DNA of 64,000 nt, taken from NCBI RefSeq assembly GCF_000293805.1, contig NZ_AMBZ01000007.1:310001-374000 (forward strand), in the 5' to 3' direction. Below, one piece after another: positions 56,537 through 64,000 of the stretch (position 1 is the first letter of the stretch; the number at the start of each line of letters is the position of its first letter). The position numbers and the translations under genes were made by a program. The notes beneath the pieces were generated by a model. That model did not search any database. It saw only the letters and a list, made by a program, of their open reading frames with translations, and was not told the DNA's origin. The stretch comes from Paenibacillus alvei DSM 29. GTDB taxonomy: Bacteria; Bacillota; Bacilli; Paenibacillales; Paenibacillaceae.

Positions 56537-57196
56537 ATGAAAAACAAATGGTTGCTGGCGCTGCTTGTAACTTTGGTACTCTTTGTTAGCATGACGCAGG
56601 TTGCAGCACCCGTGCAAGCAAATGCAATGGTGAGCGAGAAGAAGGATCCGAATTGCCTGAGTCCCAAAATGGTAAAGCTGAAAACCGATATGCAAAAGGT
56701 TTGGATCGACCATACGATATGGACAAGAAGCTATATTGTCAGCGCTATCTCAAATCGTCCAGATCAGAAGGATGTAATGGAGCGGCTATTGCAGAACCAG
56801 CAGGATATTGGAAATGTAATCAAACCTTATTACGGGGAAGCCGCAGGCAATAAGCTGGCCGAAATTCTAAGAGAACATATTCTAATTGCAGCGAAAATCG
56901 TAGAGGCGGCCAAAGCGGGCAATCAGGCAGATGTGAAAAAGTTAGAGGCAGACTGGCATAAAAACGCTGACGAGATCGCCAAATTTTTAAGCGATGCGAA
57001 TCCGAACTGGCAGTTTAAAGAGCTTCAGGATATGCTGTATACCCACCTTCAGTTGATTACGGAGATCGTGCTAAGCTGTCTCAAGGGAGATTGGAAAGCG
57101 GATATAGCAGCAACCGACAAAAACGAGATCCATATGATTCATTTAGCTGACATCCTGACAGAAGGCATTGTCAAACAATTTCCTGAAAAATTTTAA
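56537..57196 (+). CDS. Secreted helical-bundle protein of unknown function
   Basis: 219 residues. A signal peptide (WLLALLVTLVLFVSMTQVAA) ends near ANA. The mature part is all-helical with aromatic and acidic repeats (DMQKVWIDHTIWTRSYIVSA, NQQDIGNVIKPYYGEAAGNK, LLQNQ). Similar proteins are common in Paenibacillus and Bacillus and have been mislabelled as kinases in databases, to my memory. ATG 56537 is 9 nt after GAGGAG; the ATG at 56531 is too close. Function unknown. Confidence 0.65.
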   Translation: MKNKWLLALLVTLVLFVSMTQVAAPVQANAMVSEKKDPNCLSPKMVKLKTDMQKVWIDHTIWTRSYIVSAISNRPDQKDVMERLLQNQQDIGNVIKPYYGEAAGNKLAEILREHILIAAKIVEAAKAGNQADVKKLEADWHKNADEIAKFLSDANPNWQFKELQDMLYTHLQLITEIVLSCLKGDWKADIAATDKNEIHMIHLADILTEGIVKQFPEKF

Positions 57197-57505
57197 ACAA
57201 AATGCATTATCGAATGCAAAGTAAAGCTTTTTATGTTTGCCCGCAAGGGTAACTATAAAAGGCTTTTTTCGTTTCACGGAGCAAATAAATAGCTTACACA
57301 CTTCGATCCAATCACATGGGTCGTTTTTTGTAAACAAGTCAAATTCGTTTGATAATGCACGAATATATGTCCTGTACCGCAAATTTCGGCTGTGTATAGT
57401 TAAGATAATCGTATTTGGAGGCAGGGCACCCGAATATATCAATGGACATATTTGATGCGTGGATGGCAGCGGATGTTTCGATAACATCACTATCATAAAA
57501 ATGGC
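57197..57505. other. Intergenic stretch, no gene supported
   Basis: Mixed-composition DNA with short frames on both strands, none with a ribosome site and protein-like sequence. The segment GAATGCAAAGTAAAGC near 57214 shows no strong hairpin. Confidence 0.3.
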
Positions 57506-57537
57506 GACTGTTATGGACAGACCATGACAGTCTTTTA
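57506..57537 (+). terminator. Hairpin with T tail before kdgK
   Basis: GACTGTTATGG pairs with CCATGACAGTC (one G-T) around ACAGA, followed by TTTT. No rightward gene ends close by, so it might be an attenuator for the kinase gene. Confidence 0.5.
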
Positions 57538-57558
57538 ATTAGCTAAGGGGGGGAACCG

Positions 57559-58536
57559 ATGAAGGATAGAAGTGTGTCCCAGATGCAAGCAAGCCCTGAG
57601 GTGGTTACCTTTGGGGAATCGATGGCACTCATGCTGCCGACCGGAAATAAAGGAATCGAATACAGCCATACGTTGGAATGCACCTTCGGTGGGGCCGAAA
57701 CAAACGTAGCCATCGGTTTGGCTAGGCTTGGCATTCATGTCGGATGGTTCTCTCAATTAGGTGAAGATCCGCTGGCAACGATGATGATCAAAGCATTGCG
57801 GGGCGAAGGCGTTGATGTCTCACGCGTGAAGAGCACAGATGCTGCTTCAACGGGTCTAATGATGCGTGAGGCAATAGCCGGACAATCCTCCGTTTATTAT
57901 TTTCGGCGGAATTCGGCTGCTAGTCTGATGTCGCCCGATATGCTGGATGAGGCGTACATAGCAGGTGCTCGCATTTTGCATGTAACCGGGATTACGATGG
58001 CTATCAGCGAGACTGCATGTCAAGCTGTTATTGAGGCTGTACGTCTTGCACGCAAGCATGGCGTTAAAGTCAGCTTTGATCCAAATCTGCGCCTGAAGCT
58101 CTGGAGCGTGGAGAAAGCTCGTCAATTCATTCTGCCTCTAGCGGCGGAAGCAGACTACTTCCTGCCTGGGCTTGATGAATTGAAGCTGCTCTATGAAACT
58201 GACGACAAAAGTGCTTTGTTTGCGAAGCTGCATGAGCTTGGCAACGTATGCGTCGTCAAAGGCGGAGATCATGAAACCTATTTATTACAGGGTGGAAAGG
58301 TAGCTGGAATTCCTTATTTCACTGCTGAACACGTAGTAGACACCGTTGGTGCTGGCGATGCCTTCTGTGCTGGCTTCCTTAGCGGTTTACTAAGAAATAA
58401 ATCCCTTGAGGAATCCGTTCGCATCGGGAATTTGCTTGGATCTATGGTGATCCAGACGGAAGGCGATTGGCAGGGTCTCCCGACAATGGCACAGGCAGAA
58501 GCGAAGCTTAGTAGAAAAGCGCATGTTGAACGTTAA
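57559..58536 (+). CDS. kdgK: 2-dehydro-3-deoxygluconate kinase
   Basis: 325 residues, PfkB/ribokinase family. Substrate residues are in VVTFGESMALMLP and FGGAETNVAIGLARLG; the anion hole and base are in DTVGAGDAFCAGFLSGLL. It phosphorylates KDG from uronic acids to KDPG. Its stop is 41 bp before the KDPG aldolase start, and the two together form the lower Entner-Doudoroff branch for pectin/uronate use. AAGGGGGGG precedes the ATG. Confidence 0.88.
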   Translation: MKDRSVSQMQASPEVVTFGESMALMLPTGNKGIEYSHTLECTFGGAETNVAIGLARLGIHVGWFSQLGEDPLATMMIKALRGEGVDVSRVKSTDAASTGLMMREAIAGQSSVYYFRRNSAASLMSPDMLDEAYIAGARILHVTGITMAISETACQAVIEAVRLARKHGVKVSFDPNLRLKLWSVEKARQFILPLAAEADYFLPGLDELKLLYETDDKSALFAKLHELGNVCVVKGGDHETYLLQGGKVAGIPYFTAEHVVDTVGAGDAFCAGFLSGLLRNKSLEESVRIGNLLGSMVIQTEGDWQGLPTMAQAEAKLSRKAHVER

Positions 58537-58579
58537 GTCCAATGAATCTAGTACATACAATGAAAGGCAGGGAAGCAAA

Positions 58580-59242
58580 TTGAAGAAAATGAGCATTATT
58601 CATCGGATTCATGAAGAAGGGGTTGTCGCGGTATTACGGGGAGAGAATTGGCAGCAGGTGGTTCGACTATCCAAGGAAGCCATTGCTGGCGGCATTAAGG
58701 TGATTGAGATTACAATGACGGTTCCGCATGCGCTTAAGGCGATCGAAGAGCTTGCCAGCCGTTATTCATGGAATCATCCTGATTCAGCTCAACAAGCGAT
58801 AATTGGCGTCGGCACGGTGCTTGATCCTGAAACGGCACGCCAAGCAATGCTAAGCGGCGCCGAATTTGTCGTGGGCCCTTCACTGAATCCAGATACGATT
58901 AAGCTGTGCAATCGTTATCGTGTTCCAATCATGCCTGGAGTCATGACCATTCATGATATCCAAAGCGCTCTCGATTTAGGAGTGGATGTCGTTAAGCTGT
59001 TCCCAGGAAGTCAATTCGGGCCAGGGATGATCAAGGATATCAAAGGCCCATTGCCTCACGTGAATGTAATGCCAACCGGGGGAGTGAATATAGAAAACTT
59101 GGGCGACTGGATCAAAGCAGGTGCATTTGCGGTAGGAATTGGTTCAGATCTTACGAAGGAAGCCATTGAAACAGGCAATTATACACTCGTTCGTGCCAAG
59201 GCTGATCAGTATGTGAAGGCATTTAAGCAAGCGCGCCAATAA
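58580..59242 (+). CDS. kdgA: KDPG/KHG aldolase
   Basis: About 220 residues. Class I aldolase barrel with VVAVLRGENWQQ, the catalytic Glu region GGIKVIEITMTVP, IGVGTVLDPETA, the Schiff-base Lys in DVVKLFPGSQFGP, and MPTGGVNIENLGDWI. It splits KDPG to pyruvate and glyceraldehyde 3-phosphate. The start is unclear: TTG 58580 (AGGGAAG upstream) gives KKMSIIHRIHEEG; the ATG at 58589 is also possible. Confidence 0.88.
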   Translation: MKKMSIIHRIHEEGVVAVLRGENWQQVVRLSKEAIAGGIKVIEITMTVPHALKAIEELASRYSWNHPDSAQQAIIGVGTVLDPETARQAMLSGAEFVVGPSLNPDTIKLCNRYRVPIMPGVMTIHDIQSALDLGVDVVKLFPGSQFGPGMIKDIKGPLPHVNVMPTGGVNIENLGDWIKAGAFAVGIGSDLTKEAIETGNYTLVRAKADQYVKAFKQARQ

Positions 59243-59252
59243 TAAGAACGAT

Positions 59253-59296
59253 AACAAGCGTTCTCTTGATAGACGGGGAGACGCTTGTTTTTTTTA
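59253..59296 (+). terminator. Rho-independent terminator
   Basis: AACAAGCG and CGCTTGTT arms, extended by TCTC/GGAG with a loop, and a T8 tail. Confidence 0.8.
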
Positions 59297-59321
59297 TCTA
59301 GTGAATAAGGCTTAGAAAAGT

Positions 59322-59348
59322 AAAATTCGTTTCAAAATGAACGATTTT
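59322..59348. promoter_or_regulatory. Imperfect palindrome before the permease gene
   Basis: AAAATTCGTT and AACGATTTT pair with one bulged T around TCAAAATG, 77 bp before the ATG. Possible operator; ACACTATAGAA near 59386 may hold the -10. Confidence 0.3.
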
Positions 59349-59424
59349 AGTCCTTATTTGCGATTTTCATTCTGATTACAATGACACTATAGAACAAGAC
59401 GTATTTTTCAGAGGGGGATAAAAA

Positions 59425-60324
59425 ATGAAAGGTAAGAAATCACTAGGAATTAGCGCTAGAGAGACACTAGCCGGCTATATGTTTGTAGCCCCATTAATGA
59501 TCGGATTAATTGTCCTAACCCTTATTCCTGTTGTGTGTTCCCTATTGCTGAGCTTTACGGAGTGGAATTTCGTAGCGGGATATGGTGCTATCAAATTCGT
59601 AGGCTTTGATAATTTTATTCGTTTGTTCCAAGACGATGTGTTTATACAGAGCCTATTGAACAACTTAGTCTTTATTATAACGGTTCCGATAACCTTGATC
59701 TTATCGCTGTTGCTGTCTATTCTCATTGACAAACATGTTTATTTCAAGGATGGATTTAAGGTTGTTTATTTCTTGCCTTATATTTCCAGCGTCGTTGCCG
59801 TCGCCATGGTATGGCAGGTTCTTTTCCATCCATCATTAGGTCCGGTAAATCAGATGCTGATGTCATTTGGCATTGAGAATCCACCTAAATGGTTGGCAGA
59901 TATCGATTATGCATTGCCTTCTCTCATGATGATTCAAGTTTGGATTATGCTCGGCTATAACATTATCATTTACATTGCTGCGCTGCAGTCCATTCCGAAG
60001 GATTTGTATGAAGCGGCAGATATCGATGGCGCAGGAACGTGGGTGAAATTCCGACAGATCACAGTGCCAAGTGTTTCGCCAACGACCTTCTTCTTGCTAG
60101 TAACAGGAATCATTGGTTCCTTCAAGGTGTTTGATCTCATTCAAGTATTAACGCAAGGCGGACCTGCTAATTCAACAAATGTAATCGTTTACGACTTGTA
60201 TGACACTGCATTCAATCAGTTGAAAACAGGGTATGCCTCTTCAATGGCGCTCCTATTATTCCTCATTTGTTTAGCCATAACGGCTGGACAATGGATTGCC
60301 CAGAAGAAGTGGGTTAACTACTAG
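59425..60324 (+). CDS. Sugar ABC transporter permease, MalF/LacF type
   Basis: 299 residues with six membrane helices (LAGYMFVAPLMIGLIVLTLI; ITVPITLILSLLLSILIDKH; and others). The EAA loop is YEAADIDGAGTWVKFRQITV, which docks the ATPase. No ATPase gene is nearby, as is usual for systems that share an MsmX-type ATPase. AGAGGGGG precedes the ATG. It pairs with the permease at 60589. Confidence 0.9.
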   Translation: MKGKKSLGISARETLAGYMFVAPLMIGLIVLTLIPVVCSLLLSFTEWNFVAGYGAIKFVGFDNFIRLFQDDVFIQSLLNNLVFIITVPITLILSLLLSILIDKHVYFKDGFKVVYFLPYISSVVAVAMVWQVLFHPSLGPVNQMLMSFGIENPPKWLADIDYALPSLMMIQVWIMLGYNIIIYIAALQSIPKDLYEAADIDGAGTWVKFRQITVPSVSPTTFFLLVTGIIGSFKVFDLIQVLTQGGPANSTNVIVYDLYDTAFNQLKTGYASSMALLLFLICLAITAGQWIAQKKWVNY

Positions 60325-60355
60325 AAGAGATCTAGAATGGAGGAACAATCTATAT

Positions 60356-60585
60356 GGGGTAGAGACAGCAAAACGCGAAAATCGTACGCTAACAATTGTG
60401 TTGCATCGTGATCCAGCCGAGAACGTCTAAATTGTGTTGCGTTAGAGGGAACGGTTCCGCATGAATACCCGGACTAATACAACACAATTGACTTTGTGCT
60501 GCATTCCTTAGCGTACGGAAAATCAGCGATGTTACTGGATTTTTCCCCTTAGCGTACGTTTTCCGCGTTTTGTTGGCGGTACCCC
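60356..60585. mobile_element. 230-bp MITE-like element with 5-bp target duplication
   Basis: The ends are imperfect inverted repeats: GGGGTAGAGACAGCAAAACG at the left and, on the other strand, GGGGTACCGCCAACAAAACG at the right. The match extends inward to CGTACGCTAA, 31 of 37 positions. TATAT at 60351-60355 and 60586-60590 is the target-site duplication. Internal inverted copies of AATTGTGTTG occur. It encodes no protein, so it would be moved by a transposase elsewhere. It lies between the native GGAGG (60340) and the ATG (60589) of the second permease. Confidence 0.75.
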
Positions 60586-60588
60586 TAT

Positions 60589-61413
60589 ATGAAAAAAATA
60601 TCGGTTTCAAAGATCATATTCACAGTGATTATGGCAGCTATAGGGCTTCTCTTCCTGCTTCCATTCATCTGGATGTTGTCAACATCATTCAAGCCTGAGG
60701 CGGATGTCTTCAAATTCCCAATCGAATGGATTCCGAGAAACTGGAATGCGATGGAGAACTATGCAGAAGTGTGGTCAGGAAACTTTGTCAAATATTATGC
60801 AAACTCGATTTATGTAACAGTGGCAACGACTGTGCTCAATGTATCCGTGTGTGCACTTGCGGCTTATGGATTTTCCAAAGTCCATTTCAAAGGAAGAGAT
60901 ACGATGTTTCTTCTCGTTCTCGCACTATACATGGTTCCACCTCAAGCTTCATTAGTTCCGCAGTTCCTGCTTTTCCGTTCCCTACATTTATTTGATTCTC
61001 ATATTGGTCTTATCTTGCTGAACGGATTTAGCGTAATTGGAGCTTTCATGCTTAGACAATTCTTTATGAGTGTCAGCAACGAATATATCGAATCAGCCAA
61101 AATAGACGGAGCCGGACATGCACGAAGCTTCTTCCAAATCGCGCTGCCGCTTATTCGTCCAGCCATCGCAACCTATGCGATCCTCAGATTTATTTGGACA
61201 TGGAACGATTATCAGTATCCGCTGATTTTCTTAAAAAGCAAAGAGTTGTTCACCATTCAGCTTGGGATCAGATTGTTCGGTGACCAATATGGAGATACGT
61301 ATTCCTTGATGATGGCTGGAGCTGTGTCAGCAATCTTGCCGCTGGTCATTATCTTTATTATCGGGCAGAAGCAAGTTATTGAAGGGATTGCGCTCGGAGG
61401 CGTTAAGGGATAG
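60589..61413 (+). CDS. Sugar ABC transporter permease, MalG type
   Basis: 274 residues, six membrane helices, with the EAA loop ESAKIDGAGHARSFFQIALP. It is the partner of the permease at 59425. Without the inserted element, the ATG would follow GGAGGAACAATCTAT, a normal leader. The element pushed that ribosome site 250 bp away; the sequence now before the ATG is GGCGGTACCCCTAT, a poor site. Expression may be cut. Confidence 0.9.
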   Translation: MKKISVSKIIFTVIMAAIGLLFLLPFIWMLSTSFKPEADVFKFPIEWIPRNWNAMENYAEVWSGNFVKYYANSIYVTVATTVLNVSVCALAAYGFSKVHFKGRDTMFLLVLALYMVPPQASLVPQFLLFRSLHLFDSHIGLILLNGFSVIGAFMLRQFFMSVSNEYIESAKIDGAGHARSFFQIALPLIRPAIATYAILRFIWTWNDYQYPLIFLKSKELFTIQLGIRLFGDQYGDTYSLMMAGAVSAILPLVIIFIIGQKQVIEGIALGGVKG

Positions 61414-61456
61414 AAATGCTCGAAGGAATAGGAGCAATACAAATAGATAGTTAACG

Positions 61457-61488
61457 AAAAGAAATGAACCATTGCGTTCATTTCTTTT
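61457..61488 (+). terminator. Rho-independent terminator
   Basis: AAAAGAAATGAAC and GTTCATTTCTTTT form a perfect 13-bp stem with a 6-nt loop, after the second permease. Confidence 0.8.
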
Positions 61489-61576
61489 GTCATATGGGGA
61501 AGTATCTAGTCAAAATCGTCTGAGATCGGTCAAAATATGAAATTGGTCGGTCATCTGAAAATAGATATATTTATAA

Positions 61577-61592
61577 ATAAAAGCGTTTTCAA
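61577..61592 (-). promoter_or_regulatory. Possible CcpA (cre) site
   Basis: On the minus strand TTGAAAACGCTTTTAT fits the cre pattern WTGNAANCGNWNNCWW with one mismatch. It lies about 80 bp before the gene at 61671, as expected for carbon catabolite control of a sugar-use gene. Confidence 0.35.
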
Positions 61593-61670
61593 TGACAGTT
61601 TTATTCATAAAGCTACCTATAAGTATATAAATCTGCAAAGATAGATTGAATAGTAGAAAGGTGGGTTGAT

Positions 61671-62621
61671 ATGGGTTTTACAAGACGAAAACCAACAGTG
61701 CGTATATGGTTTACAGCCGTAATACTAATTGTACTCGCTGTATTAATGATGATATTAACTAACAAAAAAGTTGCATTGCCTGATAATTGGTTGTTTACGG
61801 TGGATGGATACGCTGTGACAGATGAAGAATATCTATTTTATATCAATGAGCAGAGAGCTGTAACCGTAAATTATTTCTACAGAACCTATGGTGCGCAAGT
61901 AGATGAGGGGTTCTGGACACGCCAATACGGCGAAAATCAGGAAATACCATCTGAATATGCCAAAAAAGCCGCGATGACGGCATTGCTAAGGGCCAAACAG
62001 GAGCAAATTATTGCAGACGAGCGGGATATTGCTCCATACAAAAGTTTTAATGAGCTAAAATCCGACATGGAAGATGAAAACGCTAAGCGGGCTGAGATGG
62101 AAAATACGGGGGATACTTACTACGGATTGCCTGAGTTAGATCTATACCAATACATGCAATATGTAAGTGGCGCTCGTTGGCCGGATTTGGTAGAAACCCA
62201 GATCGAACAAACGAAAATGAGCGACGCCGAGTTACAAGTTGAATATGCTTCAAGGAGCGCAGAATATGTGCGCACTGCTGATGAATTAACGGCTATGTTC
62301 GCATCAACTGGACAAGCAATGGAAGAGAAAGTGTTAAATCGATTAGATATATCCAAAGAAGATACTGTATCACGAAATTTCTGGGAGTCATTGGCGGCCG
62401 CTTCTGTAGGGGAGACGGTAATCGGCAAATATATGGGCGAGGATGTCATTGCCACCTTAATGACAAAGCCGGAATTCACCAAGCTTACCCTGGAAGAAGT
62501 GAAGGATTCCATTATATACGGGCAGGCTGAGTCTAACTTACGAACGTTAATTGCAACTAGAGCGGATAAAGCGAAGATTATGTTTAACGGCAATCAATTC
62601 AATGAATTAACAGTGAACTAG
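61671..62621 (+). CDS. Membrane-anchored protein with SurA/PrsA-like N-terminal look
   Basis: 316 residues. One N-terminal membrane helix (IWFTAVILIVLAVLMMILTN) is followed by an extracellular helical region (VDGYAVTDEEYLFYINEQRA, EYAKKAAMTALLRAKQEQII) that resembles the chaperone part of SurA/PrsA. It continues to SIIYGQAESNLRTLIATRAD without a clear parvulin domain. It may assist folding of the secreted enzymes around it. AAAGGTGGG precedes the ATG. Function inferred only from layout. Confidence 0.6.
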   Translation: MGFTRRKPTVRIWFTAVILIVLAVLMMILTNKKVALPDNWLFTVDGYAVTDEEYLFYINEQRAVTVNYFYRTYGAQVDEGFWTRQYGENQEIPSEYAKKAAMTALLRAKQEQIIADERDIAPYKSFNELKSDMEDENAKRAEMENTGDTYYGLPELDLYQYMQYVSGARWPDLVETQIEQTKMSDAELQVEYASRSAEYVRTADELTAMFASTGQAMEEKVLNRLDISKEDTVSRNFWESLAAASVGETVIGKYMGEDVIATLMTKPEFTKLTLEEVKDSIIYGQAESNLRTLIATRADKAKIMFNGNQFNELTVN

Positions 62622-62642
62622 ATGAAATACTGTTCTTACGTT

Positions 62643-62690
62643 TATATAAATCTGAATCTATTTTGGTGTTCATAGATTCAGATTTATATA
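62643..62690. terminator. 18-bp perfect inverted repeat
   Basis: TATATAAATCTGAATCTA and its exact complement flank a 12-nt loop between two rightward genes. AT-rich, with no long T tail. It could be a transcript end or a processing hairpin. Confidence 0.5.
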
Positions 62691-62721
62691 AATATGAATT
62701 CATAGAAAAGGAGATTGCCAG

Positions 62722-64000
62722 ATGAGACGAACAAAATGGATGCAAAAAGCTTTATCGATTGTTACGGTAGCAACTTTGACATTCTCTGGTCTGCCCGGCT
62801 TGGCGCCTGTATCTGAAGTTTCGGCTGCAGAGAGATTGGTTGAATCTTTTGACTCTGTTGTACTAGAACTGACACAAGCGACGGATCATGCAGGCAGAGT
62901 AAACCTTATTTACAAAGGTGCACCAGTAAGCAATTTTGTTAAAGGACCGGTGATCGATGCGTTCAGTTATGATTAAAGCAATTCGAATTTAGTAACGGTT
63001 GATGATAACGGAAACGTTGCATTAGCTAGCGGTTATACCTTCGCGGCCCCCGGTGATACAGGCATCCCAGTGACGATAACCGCCACGACGAGTTATTACC
63101 ATGACTCAGATGTGTTATTCATGGAGGATTTTGAGAATAACAATGGTCCGCTGACGTCAATAAGTAAACTTGGTTCATCATTTTCACTGTCTGATGCCCA
63201 GTCGCGCTCTGGTTTGAAAGCGATTACACCATCAAGCGCAACGAATACGGAGAATGTAAGCCAAGACGTGGCTCTGCCCGCCGGAAGCAACTATAAAATG
63301 ACGGCATGGTATTACGACCCGTATCCGGAAGAGGAGAAGACAGCGGCTGCAAGAACCCAATTTGCGATTTTGGATGGCAAAAATGCCACCTTCGCTGGGA
63401 CATTCTATCAAAGTTCACAGGCCGACGTTATTCATAACCCGACAAAATATACTTGGGCATTTGCACCATCATCAGCCGGTTCAGCGGCGAAACGTTGGCA
63501 AGACAGCGGGGTTGAACGCTCCACAGGCTGGCACAAATTTGAGTGGTTCATTACACCGAATGGTGCGACCTTGCAAATTGACGGCATTTCAATACCCGAT
63601 TCAGCACAGTATGATATTTACAAAGCGATGAAGAGCGGTACAACCATTCAACCCAAAATTGCTGGAGGGTGGAATAACCAAGCAGGCAACATTTCTTATG
63701 TTCATAACAAGCATCTTATCGACGATTTTTATGTTGTCAAAGATGTTGCTCCAGTAACTGGTACAAGAACATTAACATTGAATGTAGCACCACCAGATGG
63801 AGCGTCAGATTTGGAAATTATCACTCATCCAATAGCAGCAAAAGTGAACCAAGGCGAGACAGCAACATTTAGCGTTACGGCATCAGCCGCTGCTGCATCA
63901 TACCAATGGTATGTATCTAACGACGAAACAGGTTTGAACGGGGCGGAAGTCGTCGGAGCAAATGATGCGGTATTAACGTTGTCAAAGGTTGACTCAGTTG
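62722..64000 (+). CDS. Large secreted glycan-active protein, start only, with in-frame stop
   Basis: A signal peptide (ALSIVTVATLTFSGLPGLAP) is followed by about 50 residues and then a TAA at 62974-62976. The same frame continues without another stop to the right edge, over 340 codons, so the TAA is a nonsense change or base error and not an indel. The continuation has a jelly-roll-like lectin region (DVLFMEDFENNNGPL, GSNYKMTAWYYDP, WHKFEWFITPNGATLQIDG, HLIDDFYV). An Ig-like repeat follows (EIITHPIAAKVNQGETATFS). It is likely a polysaccharide-degrading or cell-surface protein. AAAAGGAG precedes the ATG. Confidence 0.7.

Noticed and set aside
57143-57496. 117-codon reverse-strand frame and a 72-codon forward frame in the gap before kdgK
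   Set aside because: Both lack ribosome sites and protein-like patterns; the reverse frame also overlaps the secreted protein gene.
62974-62976. Stop-codon recoding in the secreted protein
   Set aside because: The codon is TAA, not the selenocysteine or pyrrolysine codons, and there is no supporting structure.

Overview
The window looks like a low-to-mid GC Gram-positive spore former of the genus Paenibacillus. The evidence is strong AGGAGG-type ribosome sites with ATG, GTG and TTG starts, a Spo0E-type small protein, YesM/YesN-type two-component systems, a GH87-type glucanase, and a cholesterol-dependent cytolysin (17597-19102) that I recognise as alveolysin. The cytolysin points to Paenibacillus alvei or a close relative. 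No rRNA, tRNA or CRISPR array was seen.

Layout. 1-6140: small accessory genes (alpha/beta-hydrolase tail, decayed DinB gene, split methyltransferase, intact DinB, two small unknowns, secreted erythromycin-esterase-like protein, class A beta-lactamase). 6342-15773: a nine-gene operon for leucine/branched-chain acid breakdown: BKD E1alpha, E1beta and E2, acyl-CoA dehydrogenase, biotin carboxylase, biotin carrier, HMG-CoA lyase, enoyl-CoA hydratase and carboxyltransferase. It runs from 2-oxoisocaproate to acetyl-CoA plus acetoacetate, and a LysR gene follows. 17597-19102: cytolysin. 19912-25024: an AT-rich group of redox enzymes (FMN reductase, DUF981-type membrane protein, tautomerase, aldo/keto reductase, luciferase-like oxidoreductase, SDR) with a MhqR-like box at its first promoter.

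26480-39583 is a glycyl-radical bacterial microcompartment operon. It encodes choline trimethylamine-lyase CutC and its activase CutD, aldehyde and alcohol dehydrogenases, phosphotransacylase PduL, hexameric and pentameric shell proteins, a GrpU-type Fe-S shell protein, and EutP/EutJ/EutQ/EutT-like accessory proteins. Choline would be cleaved to trimethylamine and acetaldehyde inside the shell. Acetaldehyde is then dismutated to ethanol and acetyl-CoA, and acetyl-CoA becomes acetyl phosphate. A PocR-domain kinase and AraC-type response regulator follow (39837-41788), then a DMT-family transporter (41990-43000). A choline-kinase-like gene diverges from the front of the operon.

43937-64000 is a polysaccharide-use region: YesM/YesN pair, sugar-binding lipoprotein, GH87-like glucanase, two LysR genes, KDG kinase and KDPG aldolase, two sugar ABC permeases split by a 230-bp MITE-like element, and the start of a large secreted protein that runs off the right edge. 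An isochorismatase-like hydrolase and a YtcJ-type amidohydrolase interrupt it.

Caution: about 18 single-base frameshifts, most in A/T/G/C homopolymers, split otherwise intact genes across the whole window. Many are more likely sequencing or assembly errors than real pseudogenes. I list such genes as one CDS across the shift and state where it lies.
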